A stretch of 8,281 bases of DNA from contig JAIXVS010000334.1 in NCBI GenBank assembly GCA_027482795.1, positions 1-8,281 on the forward strand, given 5' to 3'. The notes under the pieces are model-generated. The model made no database searches. It was not told where the DNA came from and saw only the letters and a list, made by a program, of their open reading frames with translations. The translations under genes and the position numbers were made by a program. Below are positions 1 through 5,864 of this stretch, one piece after another; position 1 is the first letter of the stretch; each line of letters starts with the position of its first letter. The DNA is from Rhodobacter sp. GTDB lineage: Bacteria; Pseudomonadota; Alphaproteobacteria; Rhodobacterales; Rhodobacteraceae.

Positions 1-603
1 CGTAAATTGGCGCGGGCGGGCGGCAAGGGCGCTTGCCTCGCCAAAGGCGCGCAGATCGGCGCACAGATGCGGCATATCGCGGTACATCAGCGTTTTGGTA
101 AAGCTATCGGCCACGGGCAGGGCCAGCCCTGCGCGCTGCAAAAGCCCGCCCAAATCGCGGATCTCGCCCATGGGCAACACGCGCGGCGAAAGACCGCCCG
201 AAACCTCCGCCTCGGCCTGCGCAAGGCTTGCGCGCAGCTCATACAGGGTTTGCCCGCCAAACAGCAGCGCTATCAGCAACCCATCTGGGCGCAGCGCGCG
301 GCGCGCCTGCACCAATTGGCCCACAGGATCATTGGCCCAATGCAAGCCCATGGCGTGAATAACCGCGTCATGGGCCCCCTCGCACAAAGCTAAAGTTTCG
401 GCATGGGGGATAATCGTAAGGCTTCCAGCCAATCCGCGCCAAACATCGGGAAAATCGGTGATAACGGCAATCTCGGTTAACGGTTTGTTAACCTCCGCAA
501 GGCGATCCTGCACTTCAGATAGGGCCTCGTTCTGCCACAACATATCACGCGCGCGGGCGCGGTTGCGGGACAGGGCGGCAGTGTCGGTCAATTGGGGTGT
601 CAT
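1..603 (-). CDS. NDUFAF5/BioC-like class I methyltransferase, N-terminal part (runs off left edge)
   Basis: The minus-strand frame is open for 201 codons from an ATG at 603-601 to the window edge, so the C-terminus is missing. The translation begins MTPQLTDTAALSRNRARARD. It carries motifs of the NDUFAF5/BioC family: HDAVIHAMGLHWANDPVGQL (residues 78-97), RRALRPDG (101-108), LFGGQTLYELR (114-124), GGLSPRVLPMGEIRDLGGLL (136-155) and a following RAG. Mitochondrial NDUFAF5 hydroxylates an arginine of a complex I subunit; whether the bacterial protein does the same is inference. The expected glycine-rich SAM-binding motif I (LDLGCG-type) is not seen where it should lie (about residues 44-56, reading EIAVITDFPDVWR), so SAM binding may be altered. 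No Shine-Dalgarno precedes the ATG, which fits the leaderless promoter proposed at 612-639. The gene is divergent from comF with a 24-bp gap. Family assignment is confident; the biochemical role is not. Confidence 0.85.
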   Translation of the reverse strand, partial: MTPQLTDTAALSRNRARARDMLWQNEALSEVQDRLAEVNKPLTEIAVITDFPDVWRGLAGSLTIIPHAETLALCEGAHDAVIHAMGLHWANDPVGQLVQARRALRPDGLLIALLFGGQTLYELRASLAQAEAEVSGGLSPRVLPMGEIRDLGGLLQRAGLALPVADSFTKTLMYRDMPHLCADLRAFGEASALAARPRQFT

Positions 604-611
604 AGGCGGCA

Positions 612-639
612 AAGATAGGGGACGTAGATGGGATTGCAA
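612..639 (-). promoter_or_regulatory. Candidate promoter for the methyltransferase gene, possibly leaderless
   Basis: On the minus strand TTGCAA (639-634) and TATCTT (617-612) are separated by 16 bp; each matches four of six positions of the sigma-70 consensus. The -10 element ends 8 bp before the methyltransferase ATG, so transcription would start at or next to the start codon. The bases between are pyrimidine-rich with no ribosome-binding site. The -35 box lies inside the first codons of the divergent comF gene. This is inferred from sequence only. Confidence 0.35.
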
Positions 640-1350
640 AGGGTGCTGCACGCGATTTATCCGCCCGCCTGCATCAGCTGCGGCGATGGTGTGGCCAGCG
701 ATTTTGGCCTATGCGCGGTCTGCTGGAAAGATACGGCGTTCATCGGCGGGGCGGTGTGTGATTGCTGCGGCGCGCCCCTTATGGGCGCGGATGAAGGGGC
801 ACGTCTGCGCTGTGATGATTGCCTGAACCTTGCCCGCCCATGGCTGCGCGGGCGCGCGGCGCTGGTGTATAAGGATAATGCGCGCGCCTTGGTGCTGGCG
901 CTGAAACACGGCGATCGCATGGATTTGGCCCGACCAGCGGCCACTTGGCTGCGCCGCGCCTGCGCAGATATCCTTGCCCCCGATATGCTGGTCGCCCCCA
1001 TTCCGCTGCATTGGTCGCGATTGTTCAAACGCAGGTATAACCAAGCGGCGCTGATTTCGGCGCGGCTTGCAGGATTAACGGGGCTGCAACATTGCCCAGA
1101 CCTTTTGCTGCGCGCCCGCGCCACCCCCAGCCAAGAGGGGCGCGGCCGCGATGCCCGCTTTGCCAATTTGCAAGGTGCGTTCACCCCCCACGCCGCGCGG
1201 CGCGCCATGATTGCGGGGCGGCATGTGCTGCTGGTGGATGATGTGATGACATCAGGGGCCACTTTTGCCGCAGCGACCGAGGCGCTGCTGGGCGCAGGCG
1301 CTGCGGCGGTTTCGGTCGCCGCGCTGGCGCGCGTTGTCAAAGATGCGTAA
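628..1350 (+). CDS. comF: ComF family protein, phosphoribosyltransferase with N-terminal zinc finger
   Basis: A 240-residue protein of normal ComF length. The N-terminus has paired cysteines typical of the double zinc-ribbon: C15-x2-C18, C29-x2-C32, C44/C46/C47 and C62-x2-C65. The C-terminal half is a type I phosphoribosyltransferase domain: APIPLHWSRLFKRRYNQA (residues 123-140), SQEGRGRDARFANLQGAF (168-185) and the PRPP-binding loop VLLVDDVMTSGATF (200-213) with the acidic pair D204-D205. ComF proteins are linked to DNA uptake in naturally competent bacteria and are thought to act at the cytoplasmic side, but most carriers, as here, have comF outside any competence operon and its substrate is not settled. 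The start is supported by GGGGA at 618-622, five bases before the ATG. It is the first gene of the comF-grxC-nitrilase-marR run; its promoter must lie inside the divergent methyltransferase gene. Confidence 0.92.
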   Translation: MGLQRVLHAIYPPACISCGDGVASDFGLCAVCWKDTAFIGGAVCDCCGAPLMGADEGARLRCDDCLNLARPWLRGRAALVYKDNARALVLALKHGDRMDLARPAATWLRRACADILAPDMLVAPIPLHWSRLFKRRYNQAALISARLAGLTGLQHCPDLLLRARATPSQEGRGRDARFANLQGAFTPHAARRAMIAGRHVLLVDDVMTSGATFAAATEALLGAGAAAVSVAALARVVKDA

Positions 1351-1394
1351 ATGCCTATACTTGCCGCCAAAGCGGCAGCAGATAGGACATTACG

Positions 1395-1649
1395 ATGAAA
1401 CAGGTCGAAATTTACACCACCCAAACCTGCCCCTATTGCCAAATGGCCAAGGGGCTGCTCAAGAAAAAGGGCGTGGCCTATAAGGAAATTGACGTGGGCG
1501 GCAACCCAAGTTTGCGCGCGGCCATGACCCAGCGCGCGGCGGGGCGCACCTCGGTGCCGCAGATATTCATCGGCGGCGCGCATGTGGGCGGCTGCGATGA
1601 CATTCACGCGCTGGACGCGGGCGGCAAGCTTGACGCGATGCTGGCATAA
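1395..1649 (+). CDS. grxC: Glutaredoxin 3 (GrxC)
   Basis: An 84-residue dithiol glutaredoxin of the expected size. The redox site is C12-P-Y-C15 in TTQTCPYCQMAKGLL. The cis-proline loop is TSVPQIFI (residues 52-59) and the glutathione-binding GGCDD motif is at 65-69. It is cytosolic and uses glutathione to reduce disulfides and glutathionylated proteins, and can supply electrons to ribonucleotide reductase. The gene lies 44 bp after comF with an AGGA-type ribosome-binding site (1386-1389) and only 3 bp before the nitrilase gene, so it is co-transcribed with it. Pairing a glutathione-dependent reductase with a Nit1-like amidase suggests a shared glutathione theme. Confidence 0.96.
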   Translation: MKQVEIYTTQTCPYCQMAKGLLKKKGVAYKEIDVGGNPSLRAAMTQRAAGRTSVPQIFIGGAHVGGCDDIHALDAGGKLDAMLA

Positions 1650-1652
1650 GAC

Positions 1653-2489
1653 ATGCGCGCTGCTTTGGTGCAAATGACCTCCACCGATGACCCTGCCGCC
1701 AATTTGGGGCAGGTGTCAAAGCTGGTGGACAGCGCAATCGCAGGCGGGGCGCAATTTGTGCTGACGCCCGAATGCACCAATATGCTGTCATCAAACCGCG
1801 CGCATCAATCGGCGCATATCGTGGCCGAGGGCGATGACCCCACGCTGGCGGCGCTGCGCGGTCAGGCCCAATCGGGCGGTATCTGGCTGCTGATCGGATC
1901 GATTGGCGTGCAATCCGGTGATGCCGATGGCCGCTTTGCCAACCGATCCTTTCTGATTGCGCCCGATGGCGAGATTGCCGCGCGCTATGACAAAATCCAC
2001 ATGTTCGACGTGAATGTGTCGCAAACCGAGGTCTACCGCGAATCGGCGGCGTATCGGCCTGGGGATCAGGCCATTATCGCGCAAACCCCGTTTGGCACGG
2101 TGGGAATGACGGTGTGTTATGATCTGCGCTTTGGCCATTTGCACCGCGCCTTGGCGCAGGCGGGCGCGCAGATTTTAACCGTGCCTGCGGCGTTTAACCA
2201 CATCACAGGGGCCGCCCATTGGCAGGTTTTGCTGCGCGCCCGCGCAATTGAAACGGGATGCTTCGTGCTGGCCCCCGCGCAAACGGGCTTTCACCCCGAA
2301 CCCCTAAGTGGCGGCAAAGGGCGGCACACCTTTGGCCATTCACTGGCCGTTGCGCCATGGGGCGAGGTGCTGGCCGATGGCGGCACAGATATTGGCGTGA
2401 CCTTTGTCGATTTGGACATGGCCGAGGTTGCCCGCGCCCGCGCGCGCATTCCCAGCCTGACCCACGACCGCGCCTTTACAAAGCCATGA
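1653..2489 (+). CDS. Carbon-nitrogen hydrolase (nitrilase superfamily), Nit1-like; probable deaminated glutathione amidase
   Basis: A 278-residue single-domain nitrilase-fold protein. The catalytic residues are visible in their usual settings: E40 in LTPECTN, K114 in YDKIHMFDV and C155 in MTVCYDLRF. The string VYRES (residues 127-131) and the TFGHS segment near the C-terminus match the Nit1/NitFhit branch. Known members of that branch hydrolyse deaminated glutathione, a by-product of transaminases acting on glutathione; other omega-amidase-like substrates remain possible. The ATG is 3 bp after the grxC stop, and the gene overlaps the MarR gene by 4 bp (ATGA), which indicates translational coupling. 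No signal peptide is seen, so it is cytosolic. The family call is firm; the substrate is inferred from motifs and from the neighbouring glutaredoxin. Confidence 0.93.
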   Translation: MRAALVQMTSTDDPAANLGQVSKLVDSAIAGGAQFVLTPECTNMLSSNRAHQSAHIVAEGDDPTLAALRGQAQSGGIWLLIGSIGVQSGDADGRFANRSFLIAPDGEIAARYDKIHMFDVNVSQTEVYRESAAYRPGDQAIIAQTPFGTVGMTVCYDLRFGHLHRALAQAGAQILTVPAAFNHITGAAHWQVLLRARAIETGCFVLAPAQTGFHPEPLSGGKGRHTFGHSLAVAPWGEVLADGGTDIGVTFVDLDMAEVARARARIPSLTHDRAFTKP

Positions 2490-2926
2490 GCGCGCAGAAC
2501 GAAATGGCCATCGCCCTGTTTGGCGAATTGTTCATGGCTGACCAGCTTGCCCGAAACCGCATTTCGCGCGTGCTGCCCAAAGGGATGGAACTGTCGCATT
2601 TTTCGGTGCTGAACCATTTGGCGGGGCTGAACGAAGAACGTACCCCCGCCCAACTGGCCCGCGCCTTTCACATCACGCGCGGGGCGATGACCAACACTTT
2701 GGCGCGGCTAGAGGCGGCGGGCCATATCCACATCCGCCCCGATTGGGATGATGCGCGGCAGAAATTCGTCGCCATATCCCCCGCAGGGCGCGCCGCGCGC
2801 GATGCCGCCGTGGCCGCTGTGGCCCCACTGATTGGCGATGTTGTCGCGGCACTGGGCATGGACAAAGTGCGCGCCGCCCTGCCCGTTCTGCGCGAGATCC
2901 GTTTGCGCATGGAGGATGGGGAGTAA
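2486..2926 (+). CDS. MarR family transcriptional regulator
   Basis: A 146-residue winged-helix protein. An N-terminal dimerisation helix (about residues 5-30) is followed by the DNA-binding domain: ELSHFSVLNHLAG (35-47), RTPAQLARAFHITRGAMTNT (52-71, including the recognition helix) and LARLEAAGHIHIRPDWDDAR (72-91). The wing ends with FVAISPAG. A C-terminal helix pair (about 103-143) completes the MarR dimer. Such proteins usually repress genes close by and release DNA on binding small phenolic or oxidising ligands; no ligand can be read from the sequence. The start codon overlaps the nitrilase stop (ATGA), making it the last gene of the comF-grxC-nitrilase operon. Its target could be its own operon or a distant locus; I see no obvious palindromic operator in the window. 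Confidence 0.92.
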   Translation: MSAQNEMAIALFGELFMADQLARNRISRVLPKGMELSHFSVLNHLAGLNEERTPAQLARAFHITRGAMTNTLARLEAAGHIHIRPDWDDARQKFVAISPAGRAARDAAVAAVAPLIGDVVAALGMDKVRAALPVLREIRLRMEDGE

Positions 2927-2927
2927 T

Positions 2928-2942
2928 GGGGCGCTTCGCCCC
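2928..2942. other. G+C-rich hairpin just after the marR stop codon
   Basis: GGGGCG (2928-2933) and CGCCCC (2937-2942) form a six-base-pair stem with a three-base loop one base after the stop codon. It has no following T-tract, so it is not a terminator by itself. It is followed by another C/G-rich run (2943-2966) and then AAGGTATTTTCAGAG, an arrangement that resembles common rhodobacterial intergenic sequence as I remember it. Confidence 0.4.
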
Positions 2943-2994
2943 CCTCGCGCTGCGCGCTCACCCCCAGAAGGTATTTTCAGAGTTAGGAAGACGC

Positions 2995-3029
2995 AAAAAG
3001 CGCGCCGCATTTCGGCGCGCGCTTTTTTT
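2995..3029. terminator. Bidirectional intrinsic terminator between marR and etfA
   Basis: The stem is GCGCGCCG (3000-3007) paired with CGGCGCGC (3013-3020) around the loop CATTT. On the plus strand it is followed, after GC, by seven T (3023-3029). On the minus strand the A-run at 2995-2999 gives five T directly after the stem. It lies about 75 bp after the marR stop and 15 bp beyond the etfA stop, so it can end both convergent operons. Confidence 0.9.
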
Positions 3030-3044
3030 GGTTGTATCTTTGCC

Positions 3045-3971
3045 TTACAGCTTTTCGATCAGTTCTGGCACGGCGGTGAACAAATCGGCCACCAGCCCGT
3101 AATCGGCGACTTGGAAAATCGGGGCCTCTTCATCTTTGTTGATGGCCACGATGACCTTGCTGTCTTTCATACCCGCCAAATGCTGGATCGCGCCAGAGAT
3201 ACCGACGGCGACGTAAAGCTGCGGGGCCACCACCTTGCCCGTTTGGCCAACTTGCCAATCGTTCGGGGCATAGCCGCTGTCAACGGCGGCGCGCGAGGCG
3301 CCTACTGCCGCGCCCAGCTTATCGGCCAGCTGTTCGATCAGCGCGAAATCAGACTGCGATCCCACGCCGCGCCCGCCAGATACCACGATACCTGCCGAGG
3401 TCAGTTCAGGGCGGCCCGTGGCTGCGGTTTTATCTTCGACCCATTTGGACAGGCCTGCATCCCCCGTGACAGATACCTTTTCGACAGCCGCATTGCCCGT
3501 GGCGGGGGCGGCCGTAAAGGCGGCGGTGCGCACGGTGAAGACCTTTTTCGCATCGGCAGATTTCACCGTTTGAATGGCGTTGCCTGCGTAGATCGGGCGT
3601 TCAAACGTATCTGCATCAATGACAGCCGTCACATCAGACAGCACCATCACGTCGAGCAGTGCGGCCACGCGGGGCAGCACGTTTTTGTTGAACGCGGTCG
3701 ATGCGCCGCAGATGTGGCTGTACGCGCCCGCAAGCGATGCGACCAGCGCCGCCGTGCTTTCGGCCATGCCGTGGCAATAGGCGTGATCATCGGCGAACAG
3801 CACTTTTGCCACGCCTGCCAGTTTGGCAGCCTCGGCGGCGGCAGCGTCGCCGCCCGTGCCAGCCACCAGCACATGCACATCGCCAAGGGCGCTGACAGCG
3901 GCCAAGGTTTTGCCCACACCATCGGCTGCCAAAGCGCCATCGTTTACGTCAGCAAGTAGAAGAACGGCCAT
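3045..3971 (-). CDS. etfA: Electron transfer flavoprotein subunit alpha
   Basis: A 308-residue protein, the usual length for ETF alpha. The N-terminal half is the ETF alpha/beta-type domain starting MAVLLLADVNDG. The C-terminal FAD-binding domain is clear: SAGIVVSGGRGVGS (residues 192-205), GAAVGASRAAVDSGY (220-234), QVGQTGKVVAPQLY (240-253), AVGISGAIQHLAGM (255-268) and INKDEEAPIFQVADYG (277-292). With ETF beta it forms a soluble FAD/AMP heterodimer that accepts electrons from acyl-CoA and other dehydrogenases and passes them to ETF:ubiquinone oxidoreductase at the membrane. The ATG lies one base after the etfB stop, with a GGGGG run inside the end of etfB as ribosome-binding site, so the two subunits are translationally coupled. 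The hairpin at 2995-3029 terminates the operon. Confidence 0.97.
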   Translation of the reverse strand: MAVLLLADVNDGALAADGVGKTLAAVSALGDVHVLVAGTGGDAAAAEAAKLAGVAKVLFADDHAYCHGMAESTAALVASLAGAYSHICGASTAFNKNVLPRVAALLDVMVLSDVTAVIDADTFERPIYAGNAIQTVKSADAKKVFTVRTAAFTAAPATGNAAVEKVSVTGDAGLSKWVEDKTAATGRPELTSAGIVVSGGRGVGSQSDFALIEQLADKLGAAVGASRAAVDSGYAPNDWQVGQTGKVVAPQLYVAVGISGAIQHLAGMKDSKVIVAINKDEEAPIFQVADYGLVADLFTAVPELIEKL

Positions 3972-3972
3972 A

Positions 3973-4734
3973 TCAGATTACCCCCGCTTCATCTTTAAGT
4001 TTGGAAAGCAATTCCGCGACCGAACCTACCTTGATCCCAGCCTTGCGGCCTGCGGGTTCGACTGTTTTCAGAACTGACAGGCGCGGCGATACGTCCACGC
4101 CATAATCGGCGGGGGTTTTTAGGGCCAGCGGCTTGGCCTTGGCCTTCATGATGTTGGGCAGCGATGCATAGCGCGGCTCGTTCAGGCGCAAATCCACCGT
4201 GACAATCGCGGGCATTTTCACCGAAATGGTTTGCAAACCGCCGTCTACCTCGCGGGTGACAGTGGCGGTATCGCCATCAATCGCCAGTTCCGACACAAAT
4301 GTCGCCTGAGACCAGCCCAGCAGCGCGGCCAGCATTTGGCCCGTGGCATTCATATCATTATCAATGGCTTGCTTGCCTGCCAGCACCAAACCTGGGGCCT
4401 CTTCGGCCACCACAGCCGCCAGCAGTTTTGCCACGGCGAGGGGTTCGATATCGGTGTTCACATCTGCCGCAGCCTCGATCAAAATCGCGCGGTCTGCGCC
4501 CATGGCCAGCGCGGTGCGCAAGGTTTCCTGCGCCTGCTTTACGCCGATGGACACCACCACGATTTCGGTGACAATGCCCTTTTCTTTCAAACGGATAGCC
4601 TCTTCCACGGCAATCTCGTCAAAGGGGTTCATCGACATTTTGACATTGGCCAGATCGACACCCGTTCCATCCGCCTTGACGCGAACCTTCACGTTATAGT
4701 CGATCACACGTTTGACAGGTACCAGCACCTTCAT
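3973..4734 (-). CDS. etfB: Electron transfer flavoprotein subunit beta
   Basis: A 253-residue protein starting MKVLVPVKRVIDYNVKVRVK, the canonical ETF beta N-terminus. The frame stays open 47 codons further upstream, but that stretch has no family similarity. The ATG at 4734-4732 is preceded by GGAG nine bases away, so this start is preferred. Visible motifs are MSMNPFDEIAVEEA (residues 33-46), LAGKQAIDNDMNATGQ (118-133, the AMP-binding region) and the ETF beta signature and recognition loop LNEPRYASLPNIMKAKAKP (184-202), the loop that docks onto partner dehydrogenases. Lysines in the matching loop are trimethylated in mammalian and some alphaproteobacterial ETF beta; K197 and K199 are the candidates here. 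It carries AMP and forms the heterodimer with EtfA, encoded one base downstream. Confidence 0.97.
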   Translation of the reverse strand: MKVLVPVKRVIDYNVKVRVKADGTGVDLANVKMSMNPFDEIAVEEAIRLKEKGIVTEIVVVSIGVKQAQETLRTALAMGADRAILIEAAADVNTDIEPLAVAKLLAAVVAEEAPGLVLAGKQAIDNDMNATGQMLAALLGWSQATFVSELAIDGDTATVTREVDGGLQTISVKMPAIVTVDLRLNEPRYASLPNIMKAKAKPLALKTPADYGVDVSPRLSVLKTVEPAGRKAGIKVGSVAELLSKLKDEAGVI

Positions 4735-4754
4735 TGCGCAATTCTCCGAAGTTA

Positions 4755-4768
4755 TGGCCCAAAGGCCA
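4755..4768 (-). other. Small hairpin in the etfB leader
   Basis: TGGCC-TTTG-GGCCA on the minus strand forms a five-base-pair stem about 20 bases before the etfB start and just upstream of its GGAG. It could affect ribosome access, but such short stems are common in G+C-rich DNA. The rest of the 191-bp gap 4735-4925 shows no tRNA, no riboswitch I recognise and no convincing sigma-70 promoter. Confidence 0.25.
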
Positions 4769-4829
4769 GCCCAAGCTCTCGCCGCCCTACTTACAGGGGT
4801 TGAGGGGCGGGTAACAGACCAAATACGAC

Positions 4830-4856
4830 AGAAAACGGCGGCATGACGCCGCGTTT
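4830..4856 (-). terminator. Possible intrinsic terminator after the low-G+C gene
   Basis: On the minus strand AACGCGGC (4855-4848), loop GTCAT and GCCGCCGTT (4842-4834) pair with one bulged C, followed by TTC. It lies about 70 bp beyond the stop of the gene at 4926-5765 and before the etfB leader, where a terminator separating the two would be expected. The T-tract is short, so this is tentative. Confidence 0.4.
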
Positions 4857-4925
4857 GGGGGGAGGGGATTTGCATGGCCGCAGAACAGGCTGAGAATCCT
4901 AGCCAGCAGATAGCGCGATTTCTTG

Positions 4926-5765
4926 CTAGTGACCCATGATCGTTTGCATCCGAGATTGCAATGCGCTGGTCAATGCAGCGCGCCCCTCCGAATTGTTCAA
5001 ATATCGAATATAGCGAAGGTGTCTCAGGTCGAATGGAATGTCATGTTCGTTTTGCGTTATGAGTATCACTTCACGCCCGAGTGTGTGTGCAATACCAGCT
5101 TCATAAAAGACGTTTGGGTTGCGCCCAGTGCAATCGCAGATGACAATGCGAGATCTGTCAATAAGTGCTACTACGTCCTGAATGATTGCTGCGTTCTCCC
5201 AGATGTCGTCCGCACGGCTACATCGTAGGCCAGCACCTTTCGCCGCCTGTTTGATACTATCGTAGACAGCGGAAAAACCAGCATCAAAAGGCATCATCGC
5301 TGAGGCAAGAGTAGGCTCAATGTTTTCATGTTCTGCTATCTGGAATACGGAGGGGCGTTGGCGACGAGGCCGAGTATTGCGTAGCAAAAACTGATATAGG
5401 TCAATATCCTTCACCGCCCAATGATTGCGCGAAAATTCAAAGTCTTGTGGCATATCAAGCGCCATACGATTCGCATGAATCAAGCTGTTTGTCAGTTGCG
5501 GCACTTCTGTGTCAAAGCTAATTTCTACAGCTAAGTTTAATCCAATAATGCGCGCCTGATTAATCTGGCCAACATAAGCGACTTCGTCTGATGTCCCTTC
5601 TTCGCAGAATAAACATGGCAGGGCACGGAGGCGGTCGAGTAATGGGCCATTCTGATCTCGGAACTGAACTTCAATATGTTTGTCCGTATACTCGAAGATA
5701 CGACCAAGAGGAATGATAGCTTTGCCCGAAGCCCATTCTACATTGAACATCATTAAGTTAAACAT
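4926..5765 (-). CDS. Unrecognised protein with C-terminal deoxyribosyltransferase-like/TIR-like nucleotide-binding domain
   Basis: A 279-residue protein with no signal peptide or membrane segment. Residues about 154-255 form a Rossmannoid domain of the nucleoside 2-deoxyribosyltransferase-like/TIR-like class: MMPFDAGFSAVYDSIK (157-172), GLRCSRADDIWEN (179-191), RIVICDCTGRNPNVFYEAGI (206-225), AHTLGREVILITQ (226-238) and DIPFDLRHLRYIRYL (242-256). E222 in FYEAGIAH sits where the deoxyribosyltransferase nucleophile lies (FELGYA-type motif), so an enzyme cleaving an N-glycosidic bond of a nucleotide or NAD-like substrate is possible. Residues 1-150 match nothing I recognise; they include CLFC (51-54) and SRNHWAVKDIDLYQFLLR (112-129). 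The start has AGGGG five bases upstream. G+C is well below the neighbours (28/60 at 5041-5100 and 24/60 at 5521-5580, against 40/60 at 3241-3300 in etfA), and TTA leucine codons recur (for example residues 4, 42, 52, 76, 78). This suggests horizontal transfer. A role in defence is a guess from related domains. Confidence 0.8.
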   Translation of the reverse strand: MFNLMMFNVEWASGKAIIPLGRIFEYTDKHIEVQFRDQNGPLLDRLRALPCLFCEEGTSDEVAYVGQINQARIIGLNLAVEISFDTEVPQLTNSLIHANRMALDMPQDFEFSRNHWAVKDIDLYQFLLRNTRPRRQRPSVFQIAEHENIEPTLASAMMPFDAGFSAVYDSIKQAAKGAGLRCSRADDIWENAAIIQDVVALIDRSRIVICDCTGRNPNVFYEAGIAHTLGREVILITQNEHDIPFDLRHLRYIRYLNNSEGRAALTSALQSRMQTIMGH

Positions 5766-5864
5766 CGTAACCCCTGAGTCTTTCTCTGGCCCGTTCTACT
5801 TTAAGGGGTAATGGCTTGTCCACGAGGTAATCCCCCCTGACTTTCGTTGGCAATCTCTCCCCCC

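Noticed and set aside
657..1673. Long minus-strand open frame of 338 codons opposite comF and grxC
   Set aside because: It lies antisense to two well-supported genes, has low-complexity Arg/Ala/Ser-rich composition, no recognisable motif, and is a usual by-product of G+C-rich coding DNA.
2832..3959. Plus-strand open frame of 375 codons opposite etfA
   Set aside because: It is antisense to etfA, crosses the strong terminator at 2995-3029 and has no family motif.
4735..4875. 47-codon upstream extension of etfB
   Set aside because: The ETF beta family starts at MKVLVPVKR, a GGAG site precedes that ATG, and the extension contains hairpins and no conserved sequence.
4735..4925. tRNA, small RNA or riboswitch in the largest intergenic gap
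   Set aside because: No cloverleaf or known riboswitch core could be found; only a modest hairpin terminator and a short leader stem are visible.
4794..5776. CAGGGGTT at 4794-4801 and its inverted copy at 5769-5776 as ends of the low-G+C insertion
   Set aside because: The match is only 8 bp, one copy is the ribosome-binding site of the inserted gene, and there is no target-site duplication.
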